Source: Monilinia fructicola (taxonomy: Eukaryota > Ascomycota > Leotiomycetes > Helotiales > Sclerotiniaceae). Taken from it: DNA of 64,000 nt. Under the pieces are notes generated by a model. It had not been told where the DNA came from and ran no database searches. It worked only from the letters and a program-made list of their open reading frames with translations. The translations under genes were made by a program, and so were the position numbers. Where the stretch lies: contig VICG01000015.1 of the NCBI GenBank assembly GCA_008692225.1, positions 186,001 through 250,000 on the forward strand, given 5' to 3'. Positions within the stretch are counted from its first letter, which is position 1. Each line of letters opens with the position of its first letter. Shown piece by piece: positions 11,284-23,442 of the stretch.

Positions 11284-13814
11284 TCAAGCAGGTTCGTCTG
11301 CAATATAGTCCATCTCGTTATCTGGGGGAATATCATCCTCATCTCGGGGATCATAGTCATCCATATCTGTATCTTCAGTCCCCGGTACAACCGCCTTCTT
11401 TCGAATGTCTTCTATAATTCTTTCCATCTGTTGAATCATATCATCTAGCGTCTTGTTCCAGCTGGGACACGGTTTTCCATCCTCCCCATTCATCAATGAT
11501 ATCAGCGCTTGTAGCTTAAAGTCCATCTTTTGAATTGTATCCTCGGGGCTCTCAGCTTGACCAGTAGCCACATCTGTAGCCAATCTTACAATTTTCCCGC
11601 AAGTTCTAGCATATCGAGAACTTTCCCATCGCTTTTCAAAAACGTCTGTCATCCGAATGATATCCGGTTTGATGTTCTCAGGTTCGGTGCCTAGCGTACT
11701 ATATGCTTTAAGGAGGGAATCAAGTTCTCCAAACTCTCTATGTTCCACTTTAAATTTCTCACTGTTTTTATCTTCAGGCGAGTACAACATTTGGCGCTTA
11801 AATTCCAGCAATTCATCTACAAATTCATAATCTTCGATTAATTCATCCGTCCATGATTTGTGGGCAATCTCTCTGGCAAATCTCCTAAAGCTTTGGTTAA
11901 ATAGCAATAGATTTTTTTGTATTTCAGCAGGAGCCTTTCCGGAATTCTTGAGTGCAAAGTAAGATTCCACAGCTTCCCCATGGGCTTTTGCGGCTGTCAA
12001 GACCAGATCATATTGATCCTGCATTGATTTTTCTACCTCGGCAGCTGGATCAATATCTGCAGACTGATCTCCTGAAGTAATAGCAGTAGAATCGGCAGCA
12101 ACAGCGACAGCTTGAAGTCTCTCTTGAAGGTTTACATTGTACTCGAGGATAGACTGAAGTTTCGATTCTTGTTGTAAACTGTGGTAGAAAAACCGTTCGC
12201 TCAGTTTTGCCCTTTCAATCAATTCATCCCCAGCATTGCAAATTTGTCGTTCATCTGCACTCATGTCCTGTTTTTAATTTCAAAGCAGAATGTTTAGACT
12301 TCCAATGAGACCCAACAAATTTTCCACTTCCTTTTGTCATTACATTGGCTGCAGTCGGAAGGTCACTGCGCTGCCCCCTTACCGTAAGGGACCTTAGCCC
12401 AAGCATATCAGTACCAAAAGCTTTGATCGTATAATTCCAAAAGTCTGCTTGATGAACATCTTCGTAATGTTTTACTGGTATCGGGTAAAAGCTATAATCT
12501 GATTTGAGGGGAGGAGATTTTAGAACGATGTTGGTTCTGTAGTTCACCCAATATTCTGATGGCCACTCTGTCCAAAAAAATGCTATTGTGGGAAACACAG
12601 AGCCTCTTGGGTTACATTCTCCTCTGGTAACTCCTCCAAGAGCAAATTGCTCCAACATGAATCCACATTCTTGCAGGCAGTTATCATTAAAATAAGGCTT
12701 GATCAGTTAGTGACGATCATATTAGTGGATTTTCAGGCTGCTCACCTCCTCCCTTGTGTTCCAATCTTTCAAGGCGTTATCCCGCTTTGCTCTAAAGTAA
12801 TCAGATACCTTATCCATCGCATGTGAACTAAAGGAGATTGTTAACGCATATTCAGATTATGGGAAAAGATAATTCCCACCATTCATGTGTAATGGTTATT
12901 GCCGTCCTCCATTGATAACTCAACCTTTCGGATGCTGTAAGATTCGGTCGAAGTAAAGGTTCGTAGTTCTTTTGGTCTACAATAATAAGGGACCTTAGAA
13001 TCCGGGTTCCATTTTTATCTGTCTCTATTCCATGACAAGTGCAACCATTGTAATTTTTCTTATCGGATTTATCTCTGAACTTAAACCTGACATGTTGGAT
13101 CAGTCCATTCAATATATCATCTTTACTCTGTTGGAGAGCGGGATCTGGTGCAGGTAGTCCTCTAGATCTGAAGGAACGAAGTACGTGCAGAGCTCCTCGG
13201 GGTGCCCAATCGGGAGGGTTATCTGGGAATCTGGCAGGGTCGATTGGTGTTCGTGGCCCATGCAATAGGGAATCGTACTTCAAAATTTTTGTCAGAAAAC
13301 TTTCAAAGTGGGCAAGGTCAAGTTGACTTACAAAGTCGTTGTTAATATTTTCTAACAAAAGCGAGGCTAGTTGAAGAGTTGGTTGCAAGATTTTCCATAC
13401 ATGATCATTAGTACCAACCCATCTTCCAGGTCCTAGTGTACCAAGATTATGTGGATCATGTCTCGGACCTCTTTTAACCCAATGAGCTCTTTTGAAGCAA
13501 GGGTGAATCGGAAAATTCAAATCGCCTGGCTTCAGTGGTCTTGAAGTTGTTATATTCGCATCCAGATCAAGAAGTTGTTTAGCTGTAAAGCCATGGAATA
13601 AATATCTTTGCCTCTCTTCCCTGCGGAGAATACTTCCACTACTTAACCTAACTCCAATTTCCGAGATGTATGGCATAATTGGTGTTAATCCACTATGTCT
13701 ATCAGTTGATTTTCCAGGCAGAGGGCCATATTTCTGTTTGAATGCCGTATCGGGTTGCCGAACGGGCTGGGCCCCTGTAGAAGAAGTAGCAGGTGGGATC
13801 TGCGGGTTCGCCAT
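11284..13814 (-). CDS. HExxH metallopeptidase-like protein with long helical C-terminus
   Basis: Exons 12880-13814, 12746-12827, 12344-12697 and 11284-12267 would give 784 residues. Introns 1 (52 nt, GTGGGA...TTTAG) and 2 (48 nt, GTGAGC...CTAACTGATCAAG) are well supported: splicing intron 1 creates HECSHAMDKV, an HExxH zinc site, and splicing intron 2 joins EE to PYFNDNCLQECGFMLEQFALGG, where a second acidic residue may be the third zinc ligand (a layout known from fungal HExxH proteins of unknown substrate). The third intron (12268-12343, GTAATG...AAAACAG) is less sure. Unspliced, the peptidase part stops at 12251; spliced, it continues into about 327 residues that are Glu/Lys/Gln-rich and probably alpha-helical, with an acidic tail (DDYDPRDEDDIPPDN). 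The two reading frames overlap by 14 bases, so a separate downstream gene would have no promoter room. Start at 13814 (MANPQIPP, good context); an in-frame upstream TTG at 13859 is unlikely. No signal peptide, so probably intracellular. Confidence 0.7.
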
Positions 13815-14478
13815 GATTCCAGTGATATGCCGTGTCAAGAGGTCATTCTGAGCATGCAAGCAATGAGTATACAGTCTTTCATGCAGAGCTGCTCAAACAT
13901 TTGCAAAATCTTTCTGAAAGGAACTTGTACCCTGCAGTATTTAACAAAGGGGAATAATAGACCCCCATAACGTAAGGTCAAGGTGGCTAAGAAGAAAGAA
14001 CTTGAGTGAAAGAAATAACAGAAGCAACTGCAAAGACTATAAAGTAGCCTAGGCCTTTGAGGTTACTTAGGATCCATTTCAAAATCGAACAGCGTGAAAT
14101 GATTCCCAAACAGCTACATCACTTGAATACACTTATATTTGTCCTTAAAAACGAGGAACTGTGATGATATTCCCGACTACATGAACAAGAGTGAGTCGTA
14201 TATATACCTAGGTACCTACCTAGTAGTACCTAGTATACCAGTACTACCTACTCGAAATAGGTGTAACTACTTGGGTAGAGCTGTTGGGCAATCAAAACGG
14301 ATGAGTCATCACGCCTTTTGGGTGCTTAACATTGTTCTAACTGGATATGGTTAAAGCTTTTAGTTCGAGATAGATCACCCAGGTAACCTTGGAAGGTAGT
14401 CTAGTGTTTACTTAGCCCCACCTATAAGCCTTGATCTTTTTCATTGGTTAATTAATTAACGATTTGCCAGAAAATCTA
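13815..14478. other. intergenic, no gene seen
   Basis: Upstream region of the HExxH gene. Contains direct short repeats of the type TACCTAGTA around 14205-14245. It ends at a TA dinucleotide (14477-14478) that flanks the inverted-repeat element. Confidence 0.5.
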
Positions 14479-15084
14479 AACAGCCGTTTTCTAAATTGCG
14501 TATTTTTAATTTAGATTTTTTATTTATATATTTTAAAGGATTTTATTAATTAAAATAATCTTTTTTTAATATATATTTTGAATCCTTAAAACTTAAAAAT
14601 TTAGAATATATATTTAAAAATATAAAAAGTTCAATTTTTATTTCGTTATAATATTTTAAAATATAAATTATATTTTTTAATTTTATTGAGTTTTAATTAC
14701 TTTTTATTTTAAACTTAAAATGATTTAAAATTTAAAGGGTTATAATATTAACAGATATTTATAATCTAATCAATTTTTAACTTTATACAATATAAAATAA
14801 AATAAAAATCGAATTTATAATAATATTAAAACGATATATTAGTAATAAATTATATAAACGAATATTATACTAAACAATTAAAATTTCATTTTTAATTTTC
14901 AATAACTTTATTATAAATTGAATATAAATAATTATAAAAATATTAATAAATAACTAACGTTTAATTTTTTATATAGTACTAATTTTAATATAAAAAGTTT
15001 AATTAATCGAATTGTTATTAATTAAAAAGAATTAAAAAATCTTAAAATCTGGATCAAAAACATACGATTTAGAAAACGGCCGTT
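14479..15084. mobile_element. TA-flanked inverted-repeat element (MITE-like, RIP-mutated)
   Basis: A 606-bp, extremely AT-rich block. The ends are inverted repeats of about 40 bp: the left starts AACAGCCGTTTTCTAAATTG, and the right, read in reverse complement, starts AACGGCCGTTTTCTAAATCG. Further in, both read TTTTT then AGATTTT with the same spacing. All mismatches between the arms are C/T or G/A. TA dinucleotides flank both ends (14477-14478 and 15085-15086), the target duplication of Tc1/mariner-type elements. It is too short for a transposase and every frame is full of stops. Most likely a non-autonomous element or an internally deleted copy degraded by RIP. Confidence 0.8.
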
Positions 15085-15086
15085 TA

Positions 15087-17797
15087 AACCCTTTTAGTAG
15101 AGTATATTTATATCATGTGAGCATCGAAGGGTCGGCGAAAGCTAGACTACCTTGGAAGGTTAAGGTTAAAACTATTACCCTACACTCTTATTCTGGTTAG
15201 GCTCAAGTCTCACGTGTAGACTAACAGCAGCAGCATAGAAAGTTTATACTCGTGACTTTTCACCAAGTATAACCTCACTTCGTAGCATCTCACTCACTCA
15301 AAGTGTTGATCAACATCTTCATCGATCTTTTATTTTCTATGAACATTTTAAGCTCACTTAAGATTAACGGTTAACCTTATACAAGCCAATCAAGAATCAC
15401 GAGAAACTGCGCAGAAGTTTTATAGTCTCACTTAAATTTCCAACCCTAGAGTACCAGAAATATGGCCATATGCCATATCCGGTTTATGGCATAATTCCAT
15501 ATTCAAAATGGTTTTTTGATATACAATATTTGGGAATCCATGGATCTCAGAGCATATGGCATAGGAACAGGAGTTAACACTAACAGTCCACATCTCTATT
15601 TTGAGCTTAGTCTGTTGATATTAAGTTAGGCTTTTTCAAGCATATTACATGATTTCGGCCTATTTAAGCGTATTGCTTTATTTGGGTATATTCGAGCATA
15701 TCAGAATCTATAGTATTATCGTTGTTGTTGTTGTTATTGGTAGTATTGAAGCTATTCAGAATCTAAAATGGTTAATACGTTATTGATAGAAGGGGGGGGG
15801 AGAGGGTGGGGGCATTTTCGAAATAGGGGAGTGGAAGCGAGGTAGAAAAAGCAATTCTTTAACGAATGGAATAACTTACTATTGATGGTATTGATGGTAT
15901 TGATGGTATTGATGGTATTGATGGTATTGATGATGTTGAATTGAAGTTGAAGAGTTGAAGTGAAGTTGAAGAGTCGAAGTGGGATTGAGAATGGTATACT
16001 AGTATTTGAAGCTATTTTGAAGTTAATATAGTATTCCGAAGATCTTTCAATGTGGACGCTTTAAAGCTCCTACTACTATATACTTAAAGTATATGCTATA
16101 ATAAGATTTAGGGAGGATTCTACGAATATATGGCATCTTGCCAGAAAAGTGGTACTCTAGGGTGTTCTGATAATACTGAGCCCTGACGATTTGATGTGGA
16201 GTAACATGACCTGTCATCTTGGAGAGTTCCTGAAGGAGACTGTGTTGATGTGGTGGCTTTTCGGATGTTCTGAAGATGAATTGGGGGTACAGAGAGGTCC
16301 GCACCATAAATCTCCCTGGTGTTCCTAATTCACTCCCTTTGATCAGATGGTTAGATCCGAGACTTTGGAGGTCTATTTGTGACCATACTGAGCAAAACAC
16401 TTCCATTGTGCCCTTTTGAGGCTAAGGAATAGTTCTTCACTCTTCACCTACATCACAGCTTTCTGGGAGGTATAATACATTAAAACAACATACCTACAAT
16501 GGAACAAAGGTTTATAACAGCAGTAAAGCCGAGCGTGAGTTGCAAGAATTGAGGGGAAATCACGAACTCTGTATGAAGCACGATAGCCATATCATGGCAT
16601 TGTTTGAGCGTAATGCATGATGGATTTCAGATTATTCGGATAATATAAGCCTGCGGATTGTACAAACTGCCTCCTACGTTAAATATAGTTTTTGATATCG
16701 TGTATCTCTACTCCACTGCAATACAGTCTGGGTGCTCGAAACTTCAGAGTCAATTATAGGAGGCATTTTCACCCTGCTATTTTTCAATGGAATAAAGCGG
16801 AATTATTGACCAAAAGAAGGCAAATTCGTGGTAATAGTTCTATATGTTCATGAAATAACCCATCATTTTTATAAAAAGAGGGTCACTTCGGTGCAGCCTC
16901 TTAAACTCATCCCAATTTATCATCCCTAATTTTTCATCCAATAGTTCGACAAGCACTCCTACGGCTAAGAAAAATAGAGCCTATTTATGCCCTCACATCA
17001 TTCCATCTCTTCTTCTTTTTGGCTTTTCCCCTCTGAGATACCGCCATCATATTTTATTTCTCACCAACTTCGTTGAAAAGTTCTAACATCTCTTCCTAAT
17101 GAAGCTCTCACACCACCCTGATGGATCCATCACCACCATTCTCATAATCGCGACTCGCGTTATCAATACAATCGACCCATCAAACACCATGAAAAAATTC
17201 AGTATCAATAGTCCCCGAGCCTGTACGATTAATCTGTATGTTTTCATACATCCATGCGTCTTGTTCCCTTTCTCGATCGTCAACTCAATAACACAAAGAG
17301 GGCCTGAAAGTCACCCACAGCCTTTCTCCTCATCCTAATAAACTTCTATGAGCTGAAAGCCGCGTCCAGGATAACCGGACCTTCTACAAATTTGGAGTTG
17401 TTTCTCATTTAATTGCTGCGGGTGCCTTCTGCAGTTTTGGGGGTGAAATAAGTTAGAGTTGTGGTTGTGGAGTTGGGAACGTTGGTTTTGCTTGTGGGGG
17501 GTATGGTGATTACTTGGGAGAGAGGTTGGTCTTTGGTGGGAAGTTCAAGGTGGAGATATTCTTCATGTAGATTGGTCCCGGAGATTAGATTGGTGTTGCA
17601 TGATCACGTTTCCATGTTTGGATCGTATATAATTAGCGAAAGTTCGTTTTTTATTTTGGATTTTGGAAGTTGATTGCGCGTTGGGTCGACCAGTTGTCGA
17701 ATCTACTAAAGCGACCGAATTCTAACAAGAAACTATTCAACTGCAATCAGCAATTGATGTCTTGTATTCTGTAGCCTTATTCCCCCGCTCACATCCC
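15087..17797. other. intergenic with simple repeats, no supported gene
   Basis: Contains a GTT run (15721-15736), a G-rich tract near 15792, the nine-base repeat array at 15881, and duplicated TTGAAGT words around 15940-15980. A minus-strand frame at 16047-16406 (119 codons, ATG start) has mixed composition but no recognised domain or clear promoter. Several imperfect copies of CATATGGCATA lie at 15460-15560. Confidence 0.45.
15881..15932 (+). repeat. nine-base tandem repeat (GATGGTATT)n
   Basis: Nearly six perfect head-to-tail copies of GATGGTATT, then a degenerate GATGATGTT copy. Confidence 0.9.
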
Positions 17798-18370
17798 TTA
17801 CTTCTTTCCATCATCAACACCAACCGTGCCCCCTTCTCTGCCCCTTAAGTAACCATCTCTGCTTCTACCAGTTCCTGCACCTTGAAGCTGGTTCCCATAG
17901 GCGCTTCCATGTGTATAAGGATCTTGTACACCTGTAGCCGATTCTCCGCCGGTGTTTGCTGCCGTACTGGCGTCAGAAGAGGCGAGGTAGCTCGATGCAG
18001 AAGAACCACCAGCTGGCTTCACATTACCAGGTTTAAATTAAAGAAAGCTTGGAGCCATACCTTCTGTGTCATATGTGGTTTGTGGATTTTGCTCTCCGGT
18101 GTACGAAGTATTTTCGTCCTCAAAACGAGGAACTTGAGGTCGAGGACGCTGATGGGCATTCATGTTGTTGAAAACTTCTCTGCTTCCAGTTCCTCCACCA
18201 TTCTGGTAACTTTCATATCTTAAATCGTTCTCCCATTCTTCTTCTTCTTCTAAGCGACAACTTCTACCATATTCAGTAACATTATAGCCCATGTTCTTCA
18301 TGTCTGTTGCCCATTTGTCAGTACGATTCTGTGCCGAAGAACGACGACTAGAGTTGTCTTGGTTGGACAT
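17798..18370 (-). CDS. uncharacterised 174-residue hydrophilic protein
   Basis: Exons 18061-18370 and 17798-18012, joined over a 48-nt intron (GTATGG...AAGCCAG, phase 1). The start at 18370 has the good context ATAAAATGTCC; an in-frame TTG ten codons earlier is ignored. The N-terminal half is charged, with an EEEEEWEND acidic patch and Asn/Gln/Arg-rich sequence. The C-terminal half is Ser/Gly/Ala-rich (AGGSSASSYLASSDASTAAN) and ends in GREGGTVGVDDGKK. No signal peptide, membrane segment, cysteine framework or known domain; probably largely disordered. The composition resembles stress- or conidiation-associated small fungal proteins, but there is no motif to assign it. No related neighbour. 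Confidence 0.65.
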
Positions 18371-19172
18371 TTTATTATGATGTTGAAGTGAAGTTTTCAA
18401 GTTGAAGTAAATATCGAATAAACCGTAGATGTTGATATAAAGACAAAGAGAAAAAATCTTGAGAGCTGGGAAAGTCTAAAGTTTTATATAGAAATTCTTG
18501 GACAGCCACACACATGTCTAATGTAAAGCAATTATGATACGAATCTTTGAAATATAATAGTTGTGACTTTCCAAACATGCACTCCGGGTCAATCGTGCGT
18601 TGAAGATGATTCAAGCGTTGGGATTCTGGCTTCTCATTTGAAGTTGAATACAGTTAGTTTTAATTGCGGACTCAAAATAGTACATTATTGTTTGATGTTC
18701 CAGTATGTGACTCGAATGTGTACATTTGTATTTCCGTGTATAACTCAAATTCGAAATTCGGGATGTCAATAACTGACTCAAAATCATTTCGATTGGCCGT
18801 GTTAGTGAACTTGACTTGAACGTCGAAATGATTGTAATATCTGAGTCAAATTTGCCGCAATCGACATTTCTTCGACTATTGGGCATAGATATTAGGAATT
18901 GATTTGAGCCTCTGGTTCATCAGTAACCCGGTGAGGACTCATAAGGTATTTTGGTACCAATGGCTGATCACTCTTTGAGGTTTTGATCTTAAACTAAATT
19001 TCTTACACATCATAGATAGTCAAAACCCTGTATAATAAACTCCTTATTATTCATTCTGACTAATGAGTGGAAGTCAGGCCAAGCAGCATAATCAAGACCG
19101 TTTCTTGTAATTCAAAACAAACCACAGGCTGTATGGATAATCCCGTCACTCCTGGTACTAGGTAATACTGTG
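18371..19172. other. intergenic, no gene seen
   Basis: Upstream region of the 174-residue gene and downstream region of the next minus-strand gene. Short frames only. Confidence 0.5.
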
Positions 19173-20087
19173 TTAATATCCACCATGGAAAAACATTTCC
19201 ATCTTCATCTTTGTGCTACCTCGCTCCATTGAATCGATGCTGAATTTTGATGCCGGCGCTTGACAGATACAACGACGCCACAGCGGGAATTGCAGTACAT
19301 CTTCCACTTGCAAAGCTTCGATCGTCTTACACTCATTGTCATAATATTGGAGTTCCCAAAAATCAACTAGAGGATATAACAATCTATCGTCTATACGAGG
19401 ACAAAGGATCAAGTCATCGGGCTTCTTCCACTTTCCATCACAAGTGATAAAGTGCTCGGGGGAGAACGCATCCGCTAAGCTTCCGCACTCTATTTCCAAT
19501 ATGGCAACTGTAAGGAGGAGGTATCCTTTTTCCACAACACTCATTTTTTCCAATTGCGCCGTGTTATCGGGCGTAGTAATTAGGTCTAAGTTAGGCACTC
19601 CACTTGCATCCATATCATGGCATTCGAATCGTAGGATGTGTCCCTCTGTGATGTAGTGCAGCTTCATCATTTCAAAAGAGTTCCATTTTCCGTGCTCGTC
19701 CCTTTTAAGCACTTCCATCTGCAACTAGGTTTCAAGATCATCAAATGGGAAACTCATGGATAAGACAACCATCAGACTTACTTGTATCATATGCAGGCAG
19801 TTTGAAGCCTTTTGCCGCATGAATGTGATTTCCCAGCGTGTGTCTTCAGCTCTTCTTCGCCTGGAACGAAATATAAATAGTGGTAAACGGCGATTGAGAA
19901 ATTGTTGTAAGTACCGTGGATCGTTCCTCCACAGGCAAGTAACGGCTGCATCGAGTGGAGCCAGGTAATGTCGAAAAATATACACTTCCGGTTGGTTCTC
20001 TCGGTATTTCTTGACTTCAACAACACGAGGTGATTTTGGTAGACTTGTGCTGGGAAGCTCTGATACATCTATTGGGCAGAAAGGCAT
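19173..20087 (-). CDS. uncharacterised 283-residue protein
   Basis: Exons 19782-20087 and 19173-19718, joined over an intron starting GTAAGT and ending TTGCAG (63 nt, phase 0). The alternative acceptor CCTAG six bases earlier would insert two residues. The ATG at 20087 lies in the context CCAACATGCC. The protein is acidic to neutral with a basic RSRRRRAED patch near residue 75, and a well-structured globular-looking second half (HYITEGHILRFECHDMD, LLLTVAILEIECGSLADAFS). No signal peptide and no recognised domain. An upstream open frame at 20093-20308 has protein-like sequence and could hold an extra 5' exon, but no splice pair with matching phase was found. Confidence 0.6.
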
Positions 20088-21017
20088 GTTGGTCAACGCA
20101 TACTCATAATAATGTCAAGATAAGCAAAAACAGATTTAACGAATGATTTACTCGTTTTTTGTTGAGAGAAAATGATATGTTGAATAGTTGAACATGGGAA
20201 AACGAGGAACGGAAATAAACAACCAACGCTCCAAGTTGCACTTTCCACATTGGTGCTATATTCACGATAATCTTGTGACGGAAGGGACAAATGAAAACTA
20301 TCATTCAAAGTGTTAGCAACTCAGTGTGTAGACGAGGTTGATAAAAAAGAATTGTTCCCATATGCAACAACATAGTGGGATCGAATAGATCATTTGGCAT
20401 GATCGAACTACCAAAATGATTGAGTGATCCTTTCCGCAACAGCTGGAGCGAGCTACGCACTCACATATAGATAATGTCAAGAACTTAAGTACTTGGCAAT
20501 CTAGAATATTGCTTTCGAAGCTGAAAGCTAATTTGCTAGCAATTTCTGATACATAATTCAACAAGCCCCAAGTTGTGAAATATGACTGCGGATTTGACTT
20601 CGAGCATGAGATGCACGCTCTTAGTCTTTTATCTCAAAGAAAAGAAATGCATCAAATAACTTGTCACCAATTTCATTTTCCGTGTTCATTTGAGTCTCTT
20701 TTGTTGAAGTTGGTAGAACTTACAAGAAGAGGAGGCGATTTATTGTCATATTCTAACTTGGGCAACGTGTTCTTCAAGGCGATTAACATAACAAGAACAA
20801 AAAGTTTGCTTGCCCTGAATAATCATTATTTGATGAATTTGATATACATGGACATTTATCTGTATTCACACCACGTTAACTGACTTCTACACGTATAATG
20901 GAAATCTGAATCCTACGTCAGTTTCAACTATCCTTTAGATATGAGTTCAATCTATCTCCACCTCCCCTTCACATCCGGCAATAAAGTGATACCTGATCAC
21001 TCTTCATCAGTGCTAAT
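20088..21017. other. intergenic, possible upstream exon of the 283-residue gene
   Basis: The minus-strand frame 20093-20308 might be an exon of the neighbouring gene. The plus-strand frame 20575-20883 shows no domain. Otherwise nothing is recognised. Confidence 0.4.
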
Positions 21018-21449
21018 TTAAGGGCAATCGAACGCACATCTACATCCCCAGAAGTTTCCTTTGACCCCTGCACCACAAGTACATCCATCAGCTCCACCCC
21101 AAGTCTTATCCTTGAAATCAAACTTTGGGATTGCTCTAGTGATGATTTGAGGGGGTGACGCCCATCCGTTGATCGAAACTGTCATAGGAGGGTCGGCAGA
21201 TTTGACTGTCATGAACTGATCGGCGGCGCTATCGTTGATGATGCTTCCTTTTTGTATACAGTTGTTATCGTATATTCTGGCCTCAGAGGAGAAATGCCCA
21301 TTTCCATCCGTGAATTCTTGCCAACCGAAAGTACAGGTACCGGGACCTTGGGTAACGCAATAATAGTTTTCGCGTCTCGTGAGGGTCTCTGCTGGAAGGG
21401 CAACAACAAGTGTTGCTGCGAGGATTGAAATTAATGTTGTGAGTTTCAT
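21018..21449 (-). CDS. small secreted cysteine-containing protein (cluster member 1)
   Basis: Single exon, 143 residues. Residues 1-18 (MKLTTLISILAATLVVAL) are a signal peptide, with a likely Kex2-type RR site at residues 25-26. The mature protein has eight cysteines: one in YYCVTQ, one in GTCTFGWQEF, one in IYDNNC, and a cysteine-dense tail (DGCTCGAG ... WGCRCAFDCP). The pattern C..TCT[FL]....[IV][YF]xxxC....VxG....C.CAFDC recurs in the four neighbouring genes, so it belongs to a local secreted-protein family. A TATA box lies about 96 bases upstream. The family is not a known enzyme; a role as extracellular effector or antimicrobial-like protein is conceivable but not shown. Confidence 0.85.
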   Translation of the reverse strand: MKLTTLISILAATLVVALPAETLTRRENYYCVTQGPGTCTFGWQEFTDGNGHFSSEARIYDNNCIQKGSIINDSAADQFMTVKSADPPMTVSINGWASPPQIITRAIPKFDFKDKTWGGADGCTCGAGVKGNFWGCRCAFDCP

Positions 21450-22285
21450 GGCTATTGCTTATTCTTTTGTTTGATGTTATTCGTCTTGGTTTGTTTCTCT
21501 CTTTGGGTTTAGGTTTCTCGGGTTGTTTGTTTCTCTTGTTGATACTATATAAGCGTTTTTAATGCTTCGTATGACTAGAAGTATGAAAATCAGGAGTGCA
21601 GAGAATGATGATATCTGAATTCATATTTGTGAGTGTTCTTCTTCCTCCACAAAGGATAGGTATGACCAATACCTCTATTCGAGAAGTCTTAGACCACCGG
21701 AACAAAGGGAATGCATCAAAATTCGAGTCAAATACCTGTCATGTAGTAGAATCTGCAAGGTTGAAGATCAGCCTGCATAATCTTCATTTATAATTAACCA
21801 TTGTCAAAATAACGTGCCATTATTTGAATTCACCTTCTGTTTGAGTGATATAGATCAAGATAACTCTGTATGCAACGAAACTTTATGAATGTTCAAGACT
21901 CCCAAATGCAGTAACAATGAATGGCCGATGATCCAATGCAATGGGAGTGAATTGAGAATCCTTAGAACATTGATAGAACTTTCCATGAACAGTCATACAT
22001 GCAAGTCATGACTGGTTGCTATCATGATGACTCGGAATATTCGCTCACAGATCTTCTGCACACAAACCTCTCTTATTTAAGAGAATTTTCATTGTAATCT
22101 ATCTCCAAAATTTCTCGGTATCACTACATCACTCTTTCACATAAATCAGTAATATTTCTTCAAACAAGTTCTCGATAAAAAGGTCAGTTTGAACTCAATA
22201 GTTGAACAAATAAAGATAATAACCGACTTACAAGCATAGTTCGTCTTCATACGAAACTTCAGCAACATCTGAAAAATCAACAAGC
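21450..22285. other. divergent promoter region between two secreted-protein genes
   Basis: Separates the minus-strand gene starting at 21449 from the plus-strand gene starting at 22286. No further gene. A T-rich leader is present on the left side. Confidence 0.5.
21545..21553 (-). promoter_or_regulatory. TATA box of cluster member 1
   Basis: CTTATATAG on the minus strand, about 96 bases upstream of the ATG at 21449. Confidence 0.5.
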
Positions 22286-22846
22286 ATGAGGTTCTACGTT
22301 TCTATACTCATCATGGCCATGTCAGCATTGGTCTCACACGCTAGCCCTACCCCCGTTGCCGAACCTCTCCCCGACGGCATCCACTTCGCCCACTTACATG
22401 CCCGCTCCAAATCAACACCCACACCACCAACCCCATCACTCTGTGCTCAGAAAGGCATAGCTTTCGGTCCAGATACCTGTACCTTTGTCTACGAGTACTT
22501 TGGCGACAAAGCCACTGCTCTTGTCGTATACAAAGATTGCGTTATCAAATCTGATTCCGTGGGTTCTGCTCCCGCTGAGGTTGCCTCAACATCGGGTTGG
22601 AATTATCCTTTGCCGGGATGCAACATTGTGAAGATGAACGGGGTTGTCTTTCAAAATTGGACTCCTACGAATCAAAAATACTTCATGCCTCTTTACCAAA
22701 GCGATGGGCAAGAGTCAACGAATAAACAGCGTGGTCCATCGGTGAATGATGAAAATAACCCTAAATCTAATTGTACTTTGAAGTACGACAATCTTTCGGA
22801 TGGGGCACAGTACGCATGGATTTGTCCATTTGAGTGTATTTGTTAG
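22286..22846 (+). CDS. small secreted cysteine-containing protein (cluster member 2)
   Basis: Single exon, 186 residues. Signal peptide MRFYVSILIMAMSALVSHAS, then a Pro-rich propeptide-like stretch (TPTPPTPS). The core CAQKGIAFGPDTCTFVYEYF followed by VVYKDC matches the TCTF...YxxxC core of cluster member 1. The end, WICPFECIC, matches the cysteine-rich tail of the family. It is longer than its relatives because of an Asn/Gln-rich middle insertion, and has the N-glycosylation sequons NWT, NCT and NLS. It is the most divergent member, so its family membership is inference from the shared pattern. Confidence 0.85.
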   Translation: MRFYVSILIMAMSALVSHASPTPVAEPLPDGIHFAHLHARSKSTPTPPTPSLCAQKGIAFGPDTCTFVYEYFGDKATALVVYKDCVIKSDSVGSAPAEVASTSGWNYPLPGCNIVKMNGVVFQNWTPTNQKYFMPLYQSDGQESTNKQRGPSVNDENNPKSNCTLKYDNLSDGAQYAWICPFECIC

Positions 22847-23442
22847 GCGAGCTTCTTGCAAGCGAAACAACAGGCGCCATCTGACCACCAGCAGTGCTTC
22901 GTTGCTCTGGTGAGGACGCACGCACCATTTTGGTGGTCAATTATTCGCCTACGTGAAAGCGAGACAGTAGCTGGGTCAGGAACCGAATCAGTAACCGAAA
23001 CGATAAGGGGGCGGGGGCTTCAAACAACTGTTTGGATCAGGGACGCACTAGTCTCATTTTATTGATTGGAGTATGATGTATTAATAGCCGGTTTAGAGAT
23101 GAAGTATAAGATTATGGGAAGATAGCGTCCTTGGGAGGTTTTAGAGTCGCATAAATAATGCGGGAGATGGAATAGAAATTCAGATCGTTGCTTTACAATA
23201 TGCTACCATTCATACGTATGTCTTTACCTGAGAATCTCTTTGTCAAGCTTTGGACGTTAATTATTTCCAAAATTCTGTCATTGTCGATAATCCTCATTCT
23301 CACATGAAAGCGATCTTAACCACCTTTTAGATTTCCAGCGCATATTCAACCTTTCCGCGTTGTCATTAATCATACCCAGAAGTCTCATTATGTTTTACAC
23401 CAGGCGGAGCAACTCACTACTGCGCGTGATGCCCCTCGCATG
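22847..23442. other. intergenic, no gene seen
   Basis: Downstream of cluster member 2 and of the broken member 3; only short frames. Confidence 0.5.

Noticed and set aside
16047..16406. 119-codon minus-strand frame as a gene
   Set aside because: ATG start but no domain, promoter or splice context; composition not clearly protein-like. Kept only as a note.
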